Source: Brachycybe producta (lineage: Eukaryota > Arthropoda > Diplopoda > Playtdesmida > Andrognathidae). Taken from it: DNA of 64,000 nucleotides. The notes under the pieces are model-generated. The model did no database searches. It saw nothing but the letters and a program-made list of their open reading frames with translations, and had not been told where the DNA came from. The stretch covers positions 1,588,050-1,652,049 of the forward strand of contig JAUPFP010000002.1 of NCBI GenBank assembly GCA_036925085.1, read 5' to 3'. Below are positions 35,370 to 43,924 of the stretch, one piece after another (positions within the stretch are counted from its first letter, which is position 1; each line of letters starts with the position of its first letter). A program made the position numbers and the translations under genes.

Positions 35370-36185
35370 TTAATTGGTGTTTTTTGAATAAAATGTTTTA
35401 AAAGTTTTTTTTGGTTTTGGTATTCTTTGTTATTTTTCTTTTAGTTCTTTTAAAGTTTTTAGACTTCAGGGTTTTAATTCTTTTTTTTCATTTTTAGTTT
35501 TTTAAAGTTTTTAAGTTTTTTTAGTTTTGTTAATAATTTTTTATTTTACTTTTAGCTATTTTAAAGTTTTTAGGTTTTATGTTTTTTAAATTGTTTTTTT
35601 CATTTTTAGTTTTTTAAGTTTTTCAAGTTTTGTTTTTTAATTGGTTTTTATGAATAAAATGTTTAAAAGTTTTTTGGTTTTGGTATTCTTTGTTATTTTT
35701 CTTTTAGTTCTTTTAAAGTTTTTAGACTTCAGGTTTTTAATTCTTTTTTCATTTTTAGTTTTTTAGTTTTTCAAGTTTTGTTTTTTTAATTGGTTTTTAT
35801 GAATAAAATGTTTAAAAGTTTTTTTTTTGGTTTTGGTATTCTTTGTTATTTTTCTTTTAGTTCTTTTAAAGTTTTTAGACTTCAGGTTTTTAATTCTTTT
35901 TTCATTTTTAGTTTTTAAAGTTTTTAAGCTTTTTTTTTTTTGTTTTGTTTTGTTAATAATTTTTTTATTTTACTTTTAGCTATTTTAAAGTTATTAGGTT
36001 TTATGTTTTTTAAATTGTTTTTTCATTTTTAGTTTTTTAGTTTTTCAAGTTTTGTTTTTTAATTGGTTTTTATGAATAAAATGTTTAAAAGTTTTTTAAG
36101 TTTTGTTTTTTTAATTGGTTTTTATGAATAAAATATTCAAAAGTTTTTTGTAGTTTTTTTTTCACTGTTTAGTTTTTTGGTTTTT
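35370..36185 (+). repeat. T-rich degenerate tandem repeats inside the Polinton
   Basis: Units containing AATTGGTTTTTATGAATAAA, GGTATTCTTTGTTATTTTTC and TTTTTAGACTTCAGG recur at about 35380, 35640, 35800 and partly at 36060. There is no coding sequence. The repeated TGAATAAAATG gives several poly(A)-signal-like sites after the preceding gene. Confidence 0.8.
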
Positions 36186-36456
36186 AAAAGTTTTTTAAAT
36201 ACTTTATAAATAGTATGTGTTACAAGAGCTAACTAAAGCTATTCATAAGATTGGCTATTTTACATTTTTTTTTGTTTCCATATTGATGCATTCTATAGCC
36301 TTGTTCTGTTTTCTATATTTTGTATAACCTTGTTCTATTTTCTATATTTTGTATTGATGTCTTTCATAACCTTGAATTACTTCTTATTATTGGTGGTTTG
36401 TTTTTAATAGCTGAGTCTTCATTGGTCAATCTTTTTCATCAGGATAGCTAGTTGAG

Positions 36457-36465
36457 TATAAAAAG
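36457..36465 (+). promoter_or_regulatory. TATA box upstream of the polymerase gene pair
   Basis: TATAAAAAG precedes the first ATG of the next gene (36816) by about 360 bp. The leader between them contains the repeats at 36555-36730. Confidence 0.5.
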
Positions 36466-36554
36466 ATTAAAATTTTATCATAGAATTCACATATCAGCTT
36501 TTATCCTGAAATCTTCAAACCGAAGACTGACTATTGGCACTTGAACATCTTACT

Positions 36555-36730
36555 TTCTGCAAAATACAACACTTCACAAATTCTTTTACTGTGACTGCTG
36601 TTAAAATCAACACTCCACAACATTTTTTTAACTGTGACTACTGTTAAAATCAACACTTCAGAAATTTATTTGCTGTGGCCACTGTTCAAATCAACACTTC
36701 ACCAATTCTTTCTTTTGTGCTGGTTGCTGT
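36555..36730 (+). repeat. Short tandem repeats in the presumed leader
   Basis: Four degenerate units of about 57 bp share ATCAACACTTCA and ACTGTGACTGCTGTTAAAAT. They lie between the TATA box and the start of the next gene. Confidence 0.75.
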
Positions 36731-36815
36731 TATTTTTGCCATCTTTTCTATATTCTGTGTAAGACAGTGTTCGTCAAAACCTGATCATCTATAACATCAA
36801 AAACAACTTAACACA

Positions 36816-37436
36816 ATGCAGGATAATCACGAGATCATTGGTGAGCATGGATTTTTTATCATAAAAGCCATATAGCTGATAATAGACATTTCACAAATCC
36901 TTTCTACTTTTCTACTATTTTTATTTGATGGGGAATTTGCCTTTCTGATAGTTAAAACATACACATTTTCAAATTTCATAAAGTAGCCAATATCGCTTCT
37001 TAGAAAAAATTCTGAAAACATATTGATAGACTTGACGGTAGAATCTGCAGTAACTGGCCGAAAAACAAAAAGGAAAACCGCACCAAAATCTGAAGTTGCA
37101 AAACGTCCAGCGAAGGCAATCGGCGAGGCGGGGCCATCTTCAGCTGTAGCGGAAGACACGATCAAAGAATGGTTTGGACGTCACCTCAGTAAATCGGAGG
37201 AAAAGAACACTTTACCAGATTTCAAAGTTCATGAAACTATCCCCGTCGAGGACAACTGGAAACTACGTATTCTCGAAAGTAATGAGAATTGGTTCATCGA
37301 CATCCGTAAATATAGCATAGAAAATAAATTTACTAAAGGGGCTTGTATTCCAGTTCATATTTACCCCCAGTTAATCACCAAACTTAATCAAGTTCCTACT
37401 GTTTTGAGTAAATTGGGATTTGATTTTGAAAAATGA
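36816..37436 (+). CDS. Spliced basic/acidic protein upstream of the polymerase
   Basis: Exon 1 (36816-36840) is short. The donor GTGAGC at 36841 and an acceptor ATTGATAG ending at 37029 remove 189 bp and restore one frame ending at TGA 37434. The product is about 143 residues. Across the junction the hydrophobic-acidic motif IIDLT appears, a canonical form of SUMO-interacting motif. A Lys/Arg-rich stretch (GRKTKRKTAPK) follows, which could be a nuclear signal. The rest is mixed and unrecognised. Its stop overlaps the polymerase start by four bases (ATGA at 37433). The role is unknown; the position suggests co-expression with the polymerase. Confidence 0.6.
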
Positions 37437-40400
37437 GCTGTTTCATATGTGGGGATCCAGATAGCTCCATGGAGCATTTTCTCAATGCCCATGTTATTGG
37501 ACCTATCGAAGAAAAATGTAATCTCTGCAATTCACAATTTAATACTAAAACGGAATGGTTGGTCCATTTAAATAACACTCACGAAATATTTTTACCAGAT
37601 TCTTTTATCGTACATAAAACGGGATTTGGGAGTGTATTAGTTACCTTAAAACACATAAATGGGAATAATATTCAGGATCCAAGGGACTATTTTCAACACG
37701 TCTATAATGATGTTACGAATTTGTTAGAGGGATGGTCTAATAAAATGAGATTTAAATTTCAATTATGTTTACGCATTCATTTTATGAAGCCAAAAATCAT
37801 TTATGAAAACAATGAGTCAATAATGACTTACGAAACCAATGATTCTTATTTTTGTAGTAATATGAAACTTATTATGCATCATTCAGAAATAAAACAGTAC
37901 TTGCGAGAATGTGAAATGCAAATCTTAGGCGCAATAGAAGCTTTCATTAATAGAGGTTCGGGTTGGGTGATCGATTCCATCGAAGATGTAGAAATCAAAA
38001 TTGGTAAATACAGACCGTATAAAGGGGGATGTTCGGGAAAACTTCCCGTTTCATTAAAAAATAAGAAATCTATTTTAAATATCGCATCTAAAGATGCCAA
38101 ATGTTTTTTATGGTGTATATTAGCTCATTTACATCCGGTCACGAGAGACAACCATCCAAATAGATTGAGCCACTATAAGAAATTAGAAGGTTCTCTGGAT
38201 ACATCCATGCTTGAATATCCCGTTGGTTTAAGCCAAATTTCAAAATTCGAAATTGCGAATAATCTCAAAATTAACGTTTTCGGTTACGATAAATTTGTGG
38301 TTCCTCTTCAGTTAAGCAATTCCAACTCAAATAGAGAAATAAATCTTCTTCTTCATGACAGGCACTACTTTCTCATTCGAAATATTGCTCGATTAATGGG
38401 ACGTGATGGTTTAAACAAAAAATTTTTTTGCTTACGATGCTGCCAAGGGTTTAAAGTCGAAAGCGCTTTAGAAAGGCATCGTCCCATGTGTGAAGAGCAT
38501 AAAACGGCCAAAATTCGGTTACCCAGCAAAGAGGATTGTGTTTTAAAGTTTAACGAGTTTCATAAAGCCTTGCGGTGCCCTTACGTAGCTTATTTTGATT
38601 TCGAAAGTCTCATCCAAAAAGTCAGTGGCCCAACTCAAAATCCGAGTACCTCCTATACCAAAACCATCCAAAAACACGAAGCTTGCTCGTATTCTTACGT
38701 TATTGTTGATTATCACGGTAAGGTTGTAGCTCACGAATGTAAAAGGTCCCAAGATCCTGCGTATGAGCTTGTCATGACGTTAAGAGACAAAGCCAGTGCA
38801 TTGCTGAAATCAGCCCCAATAGAGCCTATGATCATGACGAACGAAGATGAGGAAAATTTCCAGAAAGCCACACACTGTTACGCTTGTCATACGGAGTTCA
38901 ATGAGTTTATAACGGGCAAAGTAAGAGATCATGACCACCATCTTCCGGGAAACAATTACAGGGGTGCAGCGTGCTTCAGTTGTAATGCAACCTTGCGTGA
39001 CCGCTCTTACTTGCCATGTTTCGCTCATTGTTTACGTTCGTACGATGAGCATTTTATCGTTAAAGCCCTATCTAGGATTAAAACGGAAAAGCCCATTAAC
39101 ATTATTCCATTAAATATTGAGCGATATACGAGTTTCATCGTCGATGATCTCGTGTTTCTAGATAGTTTTCAATTCTTGTCCGCTCCACTCGCAACCCTCG
39201 CTCAAAATCTTTCTAAAGAGAAATTTAATTGCGTTTCATGGTTTTTCAAAGACCCTTCAAAAATTGATCTCATGACGCAAAAAGGACATTTTCCTTATGA
39301 ATACTTGGACAGTCACTCAAAATTTGACGCAGTAGGCGTTCCGGATAAAGCTTGTTTCAACAATACCCTGAATGAAGAAGTGATCTCTGATAAAGATTAC
39401 GAGCACGTGAAAAAGGTATGGGAGACGTTCGGTTGTGAAACATTAGGCGATTATCACGATATTTACTTAAGAAGCGATTGTCTCATTTTGGCGGATGTTT
39501 TCGAAAATTTCCGAACTATTTCTTTTAAAAGTTTTGGACTAGATCCCGCGCATTATTTCACTTTGCCCATGTATGCATGGTCCGCCGCTTTGAAATACAC
39601 AGAAGTTGAGTTGGAATTACTTACGGATTATGATATGCACTTATTTATCGAAAAAGGTATTCGCGGAGGTGTTTCTGTTGCCAGCCACAGATACGCAAAA
39701 GCGAACAATCCCTATCTAAATGATTACGATCCATCTAAGCCTAAATCTTATTTAGCCTATTGGGACTACAATTCCTTGTATGCTACGGCGATGTGCGAGC
39801 CCATGCCCATGAAAGATTTTTGTTGGTTAGATGAAAATGAGATCAAAACTTTTGACATCCATTCCATAAATCCAGATGACAAAGAGGGATACATATTAGA
39901 AGTGGATCTCGATTATCCCCTTGATTTACATTTTGATCATAGTGACTACCCTCTTTGTCCAGAAAGGCTCGATATTCACCTCGATATGCTATCTCCTTAT
40001 GCTAAAGACCTTCTAAAAAAAGTAAAAGGAAAAGAACCCAAAAACTACAAGACGAAAAAACTCGCACCAAATCTTTATCATAAAAAACATTACGTGATTC
40101 ATGTTAGAAATTTACAATGCTACTTAAACCTGGGGATGAAATTAATCAAAATTCATCGTGTTCTTTCTTTTACCCAAGGTAAGTGGTTAAAGCCCTATAT
40201 AGAATTTAACATTGCCATGCGTAAACTAGCAAAAGATGATTTCGAAAAAGACTTTTTCAAATTAATGAACAATGCCGTTTTCGGGAAAACGATGGAAAAT
40301 CAAAGAAAAAAAATGAATGCCGAACTCGTTAATGAAAAAGAACGCTGTCTAAAATTACTCAGTCGCGCAAATTTAGACTCATTTCACATTATCGATAAGA

Positions 40401-41032
40401 ATCTCACTGTTTTTAAAATGAAAAAATGGTCCATTTATTTTAACAAACCATTGTATACGGGTTTTACTGTGCTAGAAATATCGAAGTTGTTCATGTATGA
40501 ATTTTATTATTATGTTCTGAAATCAAATTATCCCGGAAATAGATTGAAATTGTTGTATACCGATACGGATAGTTTCATTATGCATATTCAAACGAAAGAT
40601 TTGTACCATGACATGCAGCGTTACCAATACCATTTGGATACGAGTGACTATCCAAAAAGTCACTTTCTGCACTCTCTTAAAAACAAAAAAGTTATGGGAA
40701 AATTTAAAGATGAAATGAATGGTGAACCTATTTCGGAATTTGTGGCCCTAAAATCTAAAATGTATTCTATACTGTTAAATAGCCATAAGTATAAATGTAA
40801 AGCTAAAGGTATTAAGAAACAGATCGTTAAATCTCACTTCAATCATGATATGTACATTGAATCTTTGCATCAGTCTATTCCGAATAGGGTGATTCAACGG
40901 CAAATCATGTCTAAAATGCATGATATTTACACTCTAGAAGTGAACAAAATCAGTCTTACCGCATTCGATGATAAACGTTATATTGAGAATGACGGAATTA
41001 CTACCCTCGCTTATGGCTATTTTTCAATTTAA
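37433..41032 (+). CDS. polB: Protein-primed family B DNA polymerase
   Basis: 1199 residues, uninterrupted. It replicates the linear element from its ends using a protein primer. The N-terminus has Cys/His finger-like segments (CFICGDP near residue 3; CNLC...HLNNTH near 29-50). Proofreading motifs: YFDFES near 386 and YLRSDCLILAD near 677. Between them, near 481-525, is a Cys/His-rich insertion (CYACHTEF, KVRDHDHHLPG, GAACFSCN) like an endonuclease-VII-type HNH zinc domain, common in Polinton polymerases. Polymerase motifs: A YWDYNSLYATAM near 776, B KLMNNAVFGKTMEN near 943, C LYTDTDSF near 1041. The length fits the family. It overlaps the upstream gene by ATGA. Identity is secure; the function of the fingers is inferred. 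Confidence 0.97.
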   Translation: MSCFICGDPDSSMEHFLNAHVIGPIEEKCNLCNSQFNTKTEWLVHLNNTHEIFLPDSFIVHKTGFGSVLVTLKHINGNNIQDPRDYFQHVYNDVTNLLEGWSNKMRFKFQLCLRIHFMKPKIIYENNESIMTYETNDSYFCSNMKLIMHHSEIKQYLRECEMQILGAIEAFINRGSGWVIDSIEDVEIKIGKYRPYKGGCSGKLPVSLKNKKSILNIASKDAKCFLWCILAHLHPVTRDNHPNRLSHYKKLEGSLDTSMLEYPVGLSQISKFEIANNLKINVFGYDKFVVPLQLSNSNSNREINLLLHDRHYFLIRNIARLMGRDGLNKKFFCLRCCQGFKVESALERHRPMCEEHKTAKIRLPSKEDCVLKFNEFHKALRCPYVAYFDFESLIQKVSGPTQNPSTSYTKTIQKHEACSYSYVIVDYHGKVVAHECKRSQDPAYELVMTLRDKASALLKSAPIEPMIMTNEDEENFQKATHCYACHTEFNEFITGKVRDHDHHLPGNNYRGAACFSCNATLRDRSYLPCFAHCLRSYDEHFIVKALSRIKTEKPINIIPLNIERYTSFIVDDLVFLDSFQFLSAPLATLAQNLSKEKFNCVSWFFKDPSKIDLMTQKGHFPYEYLDSHSKFDAVGVPDKACFNNTLNEEVISDKDYEHVKKVWETFGCETLGDYHDIYLRSDCLILADVFENFRTISFKSFGLDPAHYFTLPMYAWSAALKYTEVELELLTDYDMHLFIEKGIRGGVSVASHRYAKANNPYLNDYDPSKPKSYLAYWDYNSLYATAMCEPMPMKDFCWLDENEIKTFDIHSINPDDKEGYILEVDLDYPLDLHFDHSDYPLCPERLDIHLDMLSPYAKDLLKKVKGKEPKNYKTKKLAPNLYHKKHYVIHVRNLQCYLNLGMKLIKIHRVLSFTQGKWLKPYIEFNIAMRKLAKDDFEKDFFKLMNNAVFGKTMENQRKKMNAELVNEKERCLKLLSRANLDSFHIIDKNLTVFKMKKWSIYFNKPLYTGFTVLEISKLFMYEFYYYVLKSNYPGNRLKLLYTDTDSFIMHIQTKDLYHDMQRYQYHLDTSDYPKSHFLHSLKNKKVMGKFKDEMNGEPISEFVALKSKMYSILLNSHKYKCKAKGIKKQIVKSHFNHDMYIESLHQSIPNRVIQRQIMSKMHDIYTLEVNKISLTAFDDKRYIENDGITTLAYGYFSI

Positions 41033-41080
41033 ACAAAATTTAGATAAAATCATTTGTTGTTCATTATAGAACCTACCATA

Positions 41081-41500
41081 ATGGTTAAGAGATTAAGCGA
41101 TGCATGTGTCATCCCGAAGAAAATGAATATGGGTGATGCCGGATATGATCTGTATTCTGCGGTGAACTGCACTATTAAACCTGGAGATAGAATGCTCTGT
41201 GCGACAGACTTATCCATGGCTATACCGTATAATTCCTATGGAAGAATCGCACCAAGATCGGGCCCCGCGCTTCATTTTGGAATCGATGTTTTGGCCGGTG
41301 TCATTGATTCCAGCTACAGGGGAGCTATTAATGTTCTGTTAATAAATTTCGGAACCTATGATTTTTCTATTAAAAAAGGGGATAGAATTGCGCAAATCAT
41401 TTTTGAAAAAATATACCCCGATGTGGAATTTGCAGAGTGCGATGTTGAACTCCCTCCAAGCACCCGTGGTGAGCTTGGGTTTGGCTCTACGGGAAAATAA
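41081..41500 (+). CDS. dut: dUTPase
   Basis: A homotrimeric-type dUTP diphosphatase that hydrolyses dUTP to dUMP, keeping uracil out of replicating DNA. About 139 residues from the ATG at 41081; the frame extends upstream without another ATG. All five family motifs are visible: DAGYDLYS, a second motif read as APRSGPA where RSGLA is usual, GVIDSSYRG, KKGDRIAQIIFE, and RGELGFGSTG at the C-terminus. It follows the polymerase by 48 bp on the same strand. dUTPase is common in large DNA viruses and retroviruses but is not a core Polinton gene, so it was probably acquired. It looks intact. Confidence 0.95.
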   Translation: MVKRLSDACVIPKKMNMGDAGYDLYSAVNCTIKPGDRMLCATDLSMAIPYNSYGRIAPRSGPALHFGIDVLAGVIDSSYRGAINVLLINFGTYDFSIKKGDRIAQIIFEKIYPDVEFAECDVELPPSTRGELGFGSTGK

Positions 41501-41647
41501 GTATTTACTCGATGTAGTCCGATAAATGTTTATTCACGATTGTATACATCCCCATAATGTTACATATACCCATTTTAATATATTTACTTTATATAAATAA
41601 TATAATAATACATGTATTGAAAAGGTAAAGGGTAAATAAAAATGTAA
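41501..41647. other. Convergent intergenic region
   Basis: It separates dUTPase (plus) from the protease (minus). It is AT-rich with several AATAAA/TTTATT-like sites that could serve as poly(A) signals in both directions. Confidence 0.4.
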
Positions 41648-42118
41648 TTAAAAAGCATACAGTGGTAAATATTTTTTTAGATTATAATTAATAAATGCGT
41701 GAACAATTTTATCATTTCGCAAATAATTGTGTCGATGAAACGCAGAAACGATACTTTTCATAGATACATTAGAACATCTTAAAATAGAATAAAAAATACA
41801 ATATTGGCCACATACGGCCGTTCTCGAATGTTGGAGTCTACGTGCATTGTAAGTCCAGGAGAGACTGTTTCTCGTAATGAACTGATTTATCTCGTCCGTC
41901 ATTGGCTTCATTCCGTAACTGTCAAAATATTCAGCCATTCCATTATTGAAATAAATAGTGATCCAGTGAGATCCAGGCTCCGACCGCGCGTCCAGATTAA
42001 CGATATAAAGTTTACGATTCACTCTAAAAGGAAGTTGGTCCCGTGCGAATACACCAGCAAACACAAAATGCGTGGCTGGATGATGAAATAATAAATATTC
42101 CAGTTGACTAGAATCCAT
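41648..42118 (-). CDS. Adenain-like cysteine protease (capsid maturation)
   Basis: 156 residues, similar in pattern to adenovirus protease (peptidase family C5). The expected catalytic residues are visible: His51 in GSHWITIYF, Asp66 in EYFDSYG, Gln96 in RRLQHSRT and Cys103 in AVCGQYC. Such proteases cleave capsid and core precursors during particle maturation. It is the last gene of the minus-strand series and starts one base after the major capsid stop (TAAAATG). The frame is intact. It is shorter than adenovirus protease, as is usual for Polintons. Confidence 0.9.
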   Translation of the reverse strand: MDSSQLEYLLFHHPATHFVFAGVFARDQLPFRVNRKLYIVNLDARSEPGSHWITIYFNNGMAEYFDSYGMKPMTDEINQFITRNSLSWTYNARRLQHSRTAVCGQYCIFYSILRCSNVSMKSIVSAFHRHNYLRNDKIVHAFINYNLKKYLPLYAF

Positions 42119-42119
42119 T

Positions 42120-43445
42120 TTAATAATCTATGATAACATTGCGATGATGATCCACTTCGATAATGGACTGGTAGATGGAATAAACGATGACATTCACCGT
42201 TGTGTTCAATGGATTTTTAAATTTCATATTGAGACGTAAAGATCCGTTTTTACTCAAGTTGAAATGGGATCCTGATAGAGCACTTTGATCATTGGTGAGA
42301 TCGAAGGCATAAAGGGAATAGCCGTTTTTAAATTCCTCGAACGTCACATCTACACCGTCTGTGCCATAATACTTGCGGCACGCAGAAAATAGCTGCTGAT
42401 AAAGATGACCGTATTCTTTCGTACTGAAATTTGGACTGAACTGTATCCCCGGAAACTGGGTACCATCTACCTGTAGCTCGAGAAAACTAAGGTCCTTGTA
42501 ATGAAAATGAAAAGGATTCTTTTTTAAATTTCCAGCTCGTGCATCACTATCAACGAGTCCAATCATAACGAAACTCGGTAATATGCCATTACAAATGTTG
42601 ATGTTAATATCGTGGCCGCCGCTAGGTTCACTGAAAGAAGTGCATTTGATTCGGTTGATGGGATAAATAAAATTAGACTTCAACGACTGCTCAATATGCG
42701 TTTTAACGATGGATGGATTTGGTATCACTTTTCGTACATAGAGGGTAGCAGATCTAATATCCACTTTGTAATCATTTTTGTCACTATCTGGTTTCAGTAA
42801 ACAAAAGGCATCTTTTTGACGAATTAATTTAATGGAGAGATCGAGCATATTAGGTAAGAGCCGCCCCTGATGAAAAATATCTCCGTGAAGACGTCCGCAC
42901 ATATCCATAATAGCACTCGCTTTTGATCTTTCGAAGCGTTGCGCTAATCCATCTGCCGGATCGGCGGTGGATGGTTTACGATCTTTAAAGGCAGCGATGG
43001 TGTCTTTGTAGAACATCTCCAGAGATAAATAAGGTTTATTCCCGGTGTTTTCGCTGCCTAGAAGGGTCGTTAAATAAGCTTTATATCCATAATCGTGATC
43101 AGTGGAACTAATAATCGTATGCCCGAGAGTAACCGTAATTTCACTAAAAAGTGAGTGAAAAAACCCATTTATAGGTGTGACTTCGCAAGTAGCATCCAAT
43201 GGTTTTCCGTCCGCTTTTAAGATTCTTGCCTTCACATTCAGGTAAATATCAGAAGGATCTATGTATTCATCGGCATTTCCCATGATATTGAACTCTATCG
43301 TATTTTGGTCTTCGATACTGTTCACGGGATGGTATTCCTTAATGCAGTCATCCCGATTACTCGTTTGTGTCGCGGGCACGGTAAAAATATCCAATTCACA
43401 ACTCATCCCGGGCCCCGAGTCATGATGTACGAGAAAGCCGCTCAT
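42120..43445 (-). CDS. Major capsid protein (double jelly-roll), Polinton type
   Basis: 441 residues. The N-terminus has the pattern SCELDIFTVPATQTS ... EYHPVNSIED ... YIDPSDIYLNVKARI, followed by PINGFFHSLFSEITVTLGH. This is characteristic of the Polinton protein now interpreted as the double-jelly-roll major capsid protein. Later segments alternate predicted beta strands (LRLNMKFKNPLNTTVNVIVY near the C-terminus). It would build the icosahedral shell together with the penton-like protein. It starts two bases after the stop of the upstream basic protein and is followed after one base by the protease. The family call rests on recognised sequence pattern, not on a search. Confidence 0.85.
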   Translation of the reverse strand: MSGFLVHHDSGPGMSCELDIFTVPATQTSNRDDCIKEYHPVNSIEDQNTIEFNIMGNADEYIDPSDIYLNVKARILKADGKPLDATCEVTPINGFFHSLFSEITVTLGHTIISSTDHDYGYKAYLTTLLGSENTGNKPYLSLEMFYKDTIAAFKDRKPSTADPADGLAQRFERSKASAIMDMCGRLHGDIFHQGRLLPNMLDLSIKLIRQKDAFCLLKPDSDKNDYKVDIRSATLYVRKVIPNPSIVKTHIEQSLKSNFIYPINRIKCTSFSEPSGGHDININICNGILPSFVMIGLVDSDARAGNLKKNPFHFHYKDLSFLELQVDGTQFPGIQFSPNFSTKEYGHLYQQLFSACRKYYGTDGVDVTFEEFKNGYSLYAFDLTNDQSALSGSHFNLSKNGSLRLNMKFKNPLNTTVNVIVYSIYQSIIEVDHHRNVIIDY

Positions 43446-43447
43446 GT

Positions 43448-43924
43448 TTATAGGAGATTCACGAAATTGCTAGTTTTTCTTTTTTTACCCGAAGCTTTCT
43501 TTGCTGCGGTTTTCCTTTTCTTAGCGACTTTCTTCTTCGATGCTTTCCTTTTCACTGTACGCTTCGTACTGGCCACGGTTCTTCTATTTCCAGATGTTTT
43601 AGTCGTTTTCCGGCGCTTAGCTCCACCTGTCATTGTCTTCAAAAATTCATGCCCGGCTTCCGTTCCACGCCTTTTTAAGGCACTTTTGAAAGATTCCCCC
43701 GCTTCAATATCGGATACGACGTTAGTTCCAGACTTTAACAACTGCTTACTTGCTGAGAGGGCTCCTTTTTTCAAAAAAGGGATCACGAAACGATATAACG
43801 AAGAGAAAAATCCGTGTCCCCGCTGATATTGAGATCCCACGAAGACGGGTAAAGAGGATCCAATTTGTTTATGATAATTATAACACGGATCAGACGCTGA
43901 TCCACAATAGTAAGGCACCCTCAT
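43448..43924 (-). CDS. Basic core-like or minor capsid protein
   Basis: About 158 residues from the ATG at 43924, which overlaps the upstream stop by ATGA; an in-frame ATG at 43942 is also possible. The N-terminal half has RGHGFFSSLYRFVIPFLKKG, a segment conserved in Polinton small proteins. The C-terminal half is extremely rich in Lys and Arg (KKKVAKKRKTAAKKASGKKR). This composition suggests binding to packaged DNA, like adenovirus core proteins, or a precursor cleaved by the neighbouring protease. The function is inferred from composition and position. Confidence 0.7.
   Translation of the reverse strand: MRVPYYCGSASDPCYNYHKQIGSSLPVFVGSQYQRGHGFFSSLYRFVIPFLKKGALSASKQLLKSGTNVVSDIEAGESFKSALKRRGTEAGHEFLKTMTGGAKRRKTTKTSGNRRTVASTKRTVKRKASKKKVAKKRKTAAKKASGKKRKTSNFVNLL

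Noticed and set aside
42612..42800. Plus-strand ORFs across the capsid, protease and integrase genes
   Set aside because: They are shadows of well-supported minus-strand genes.
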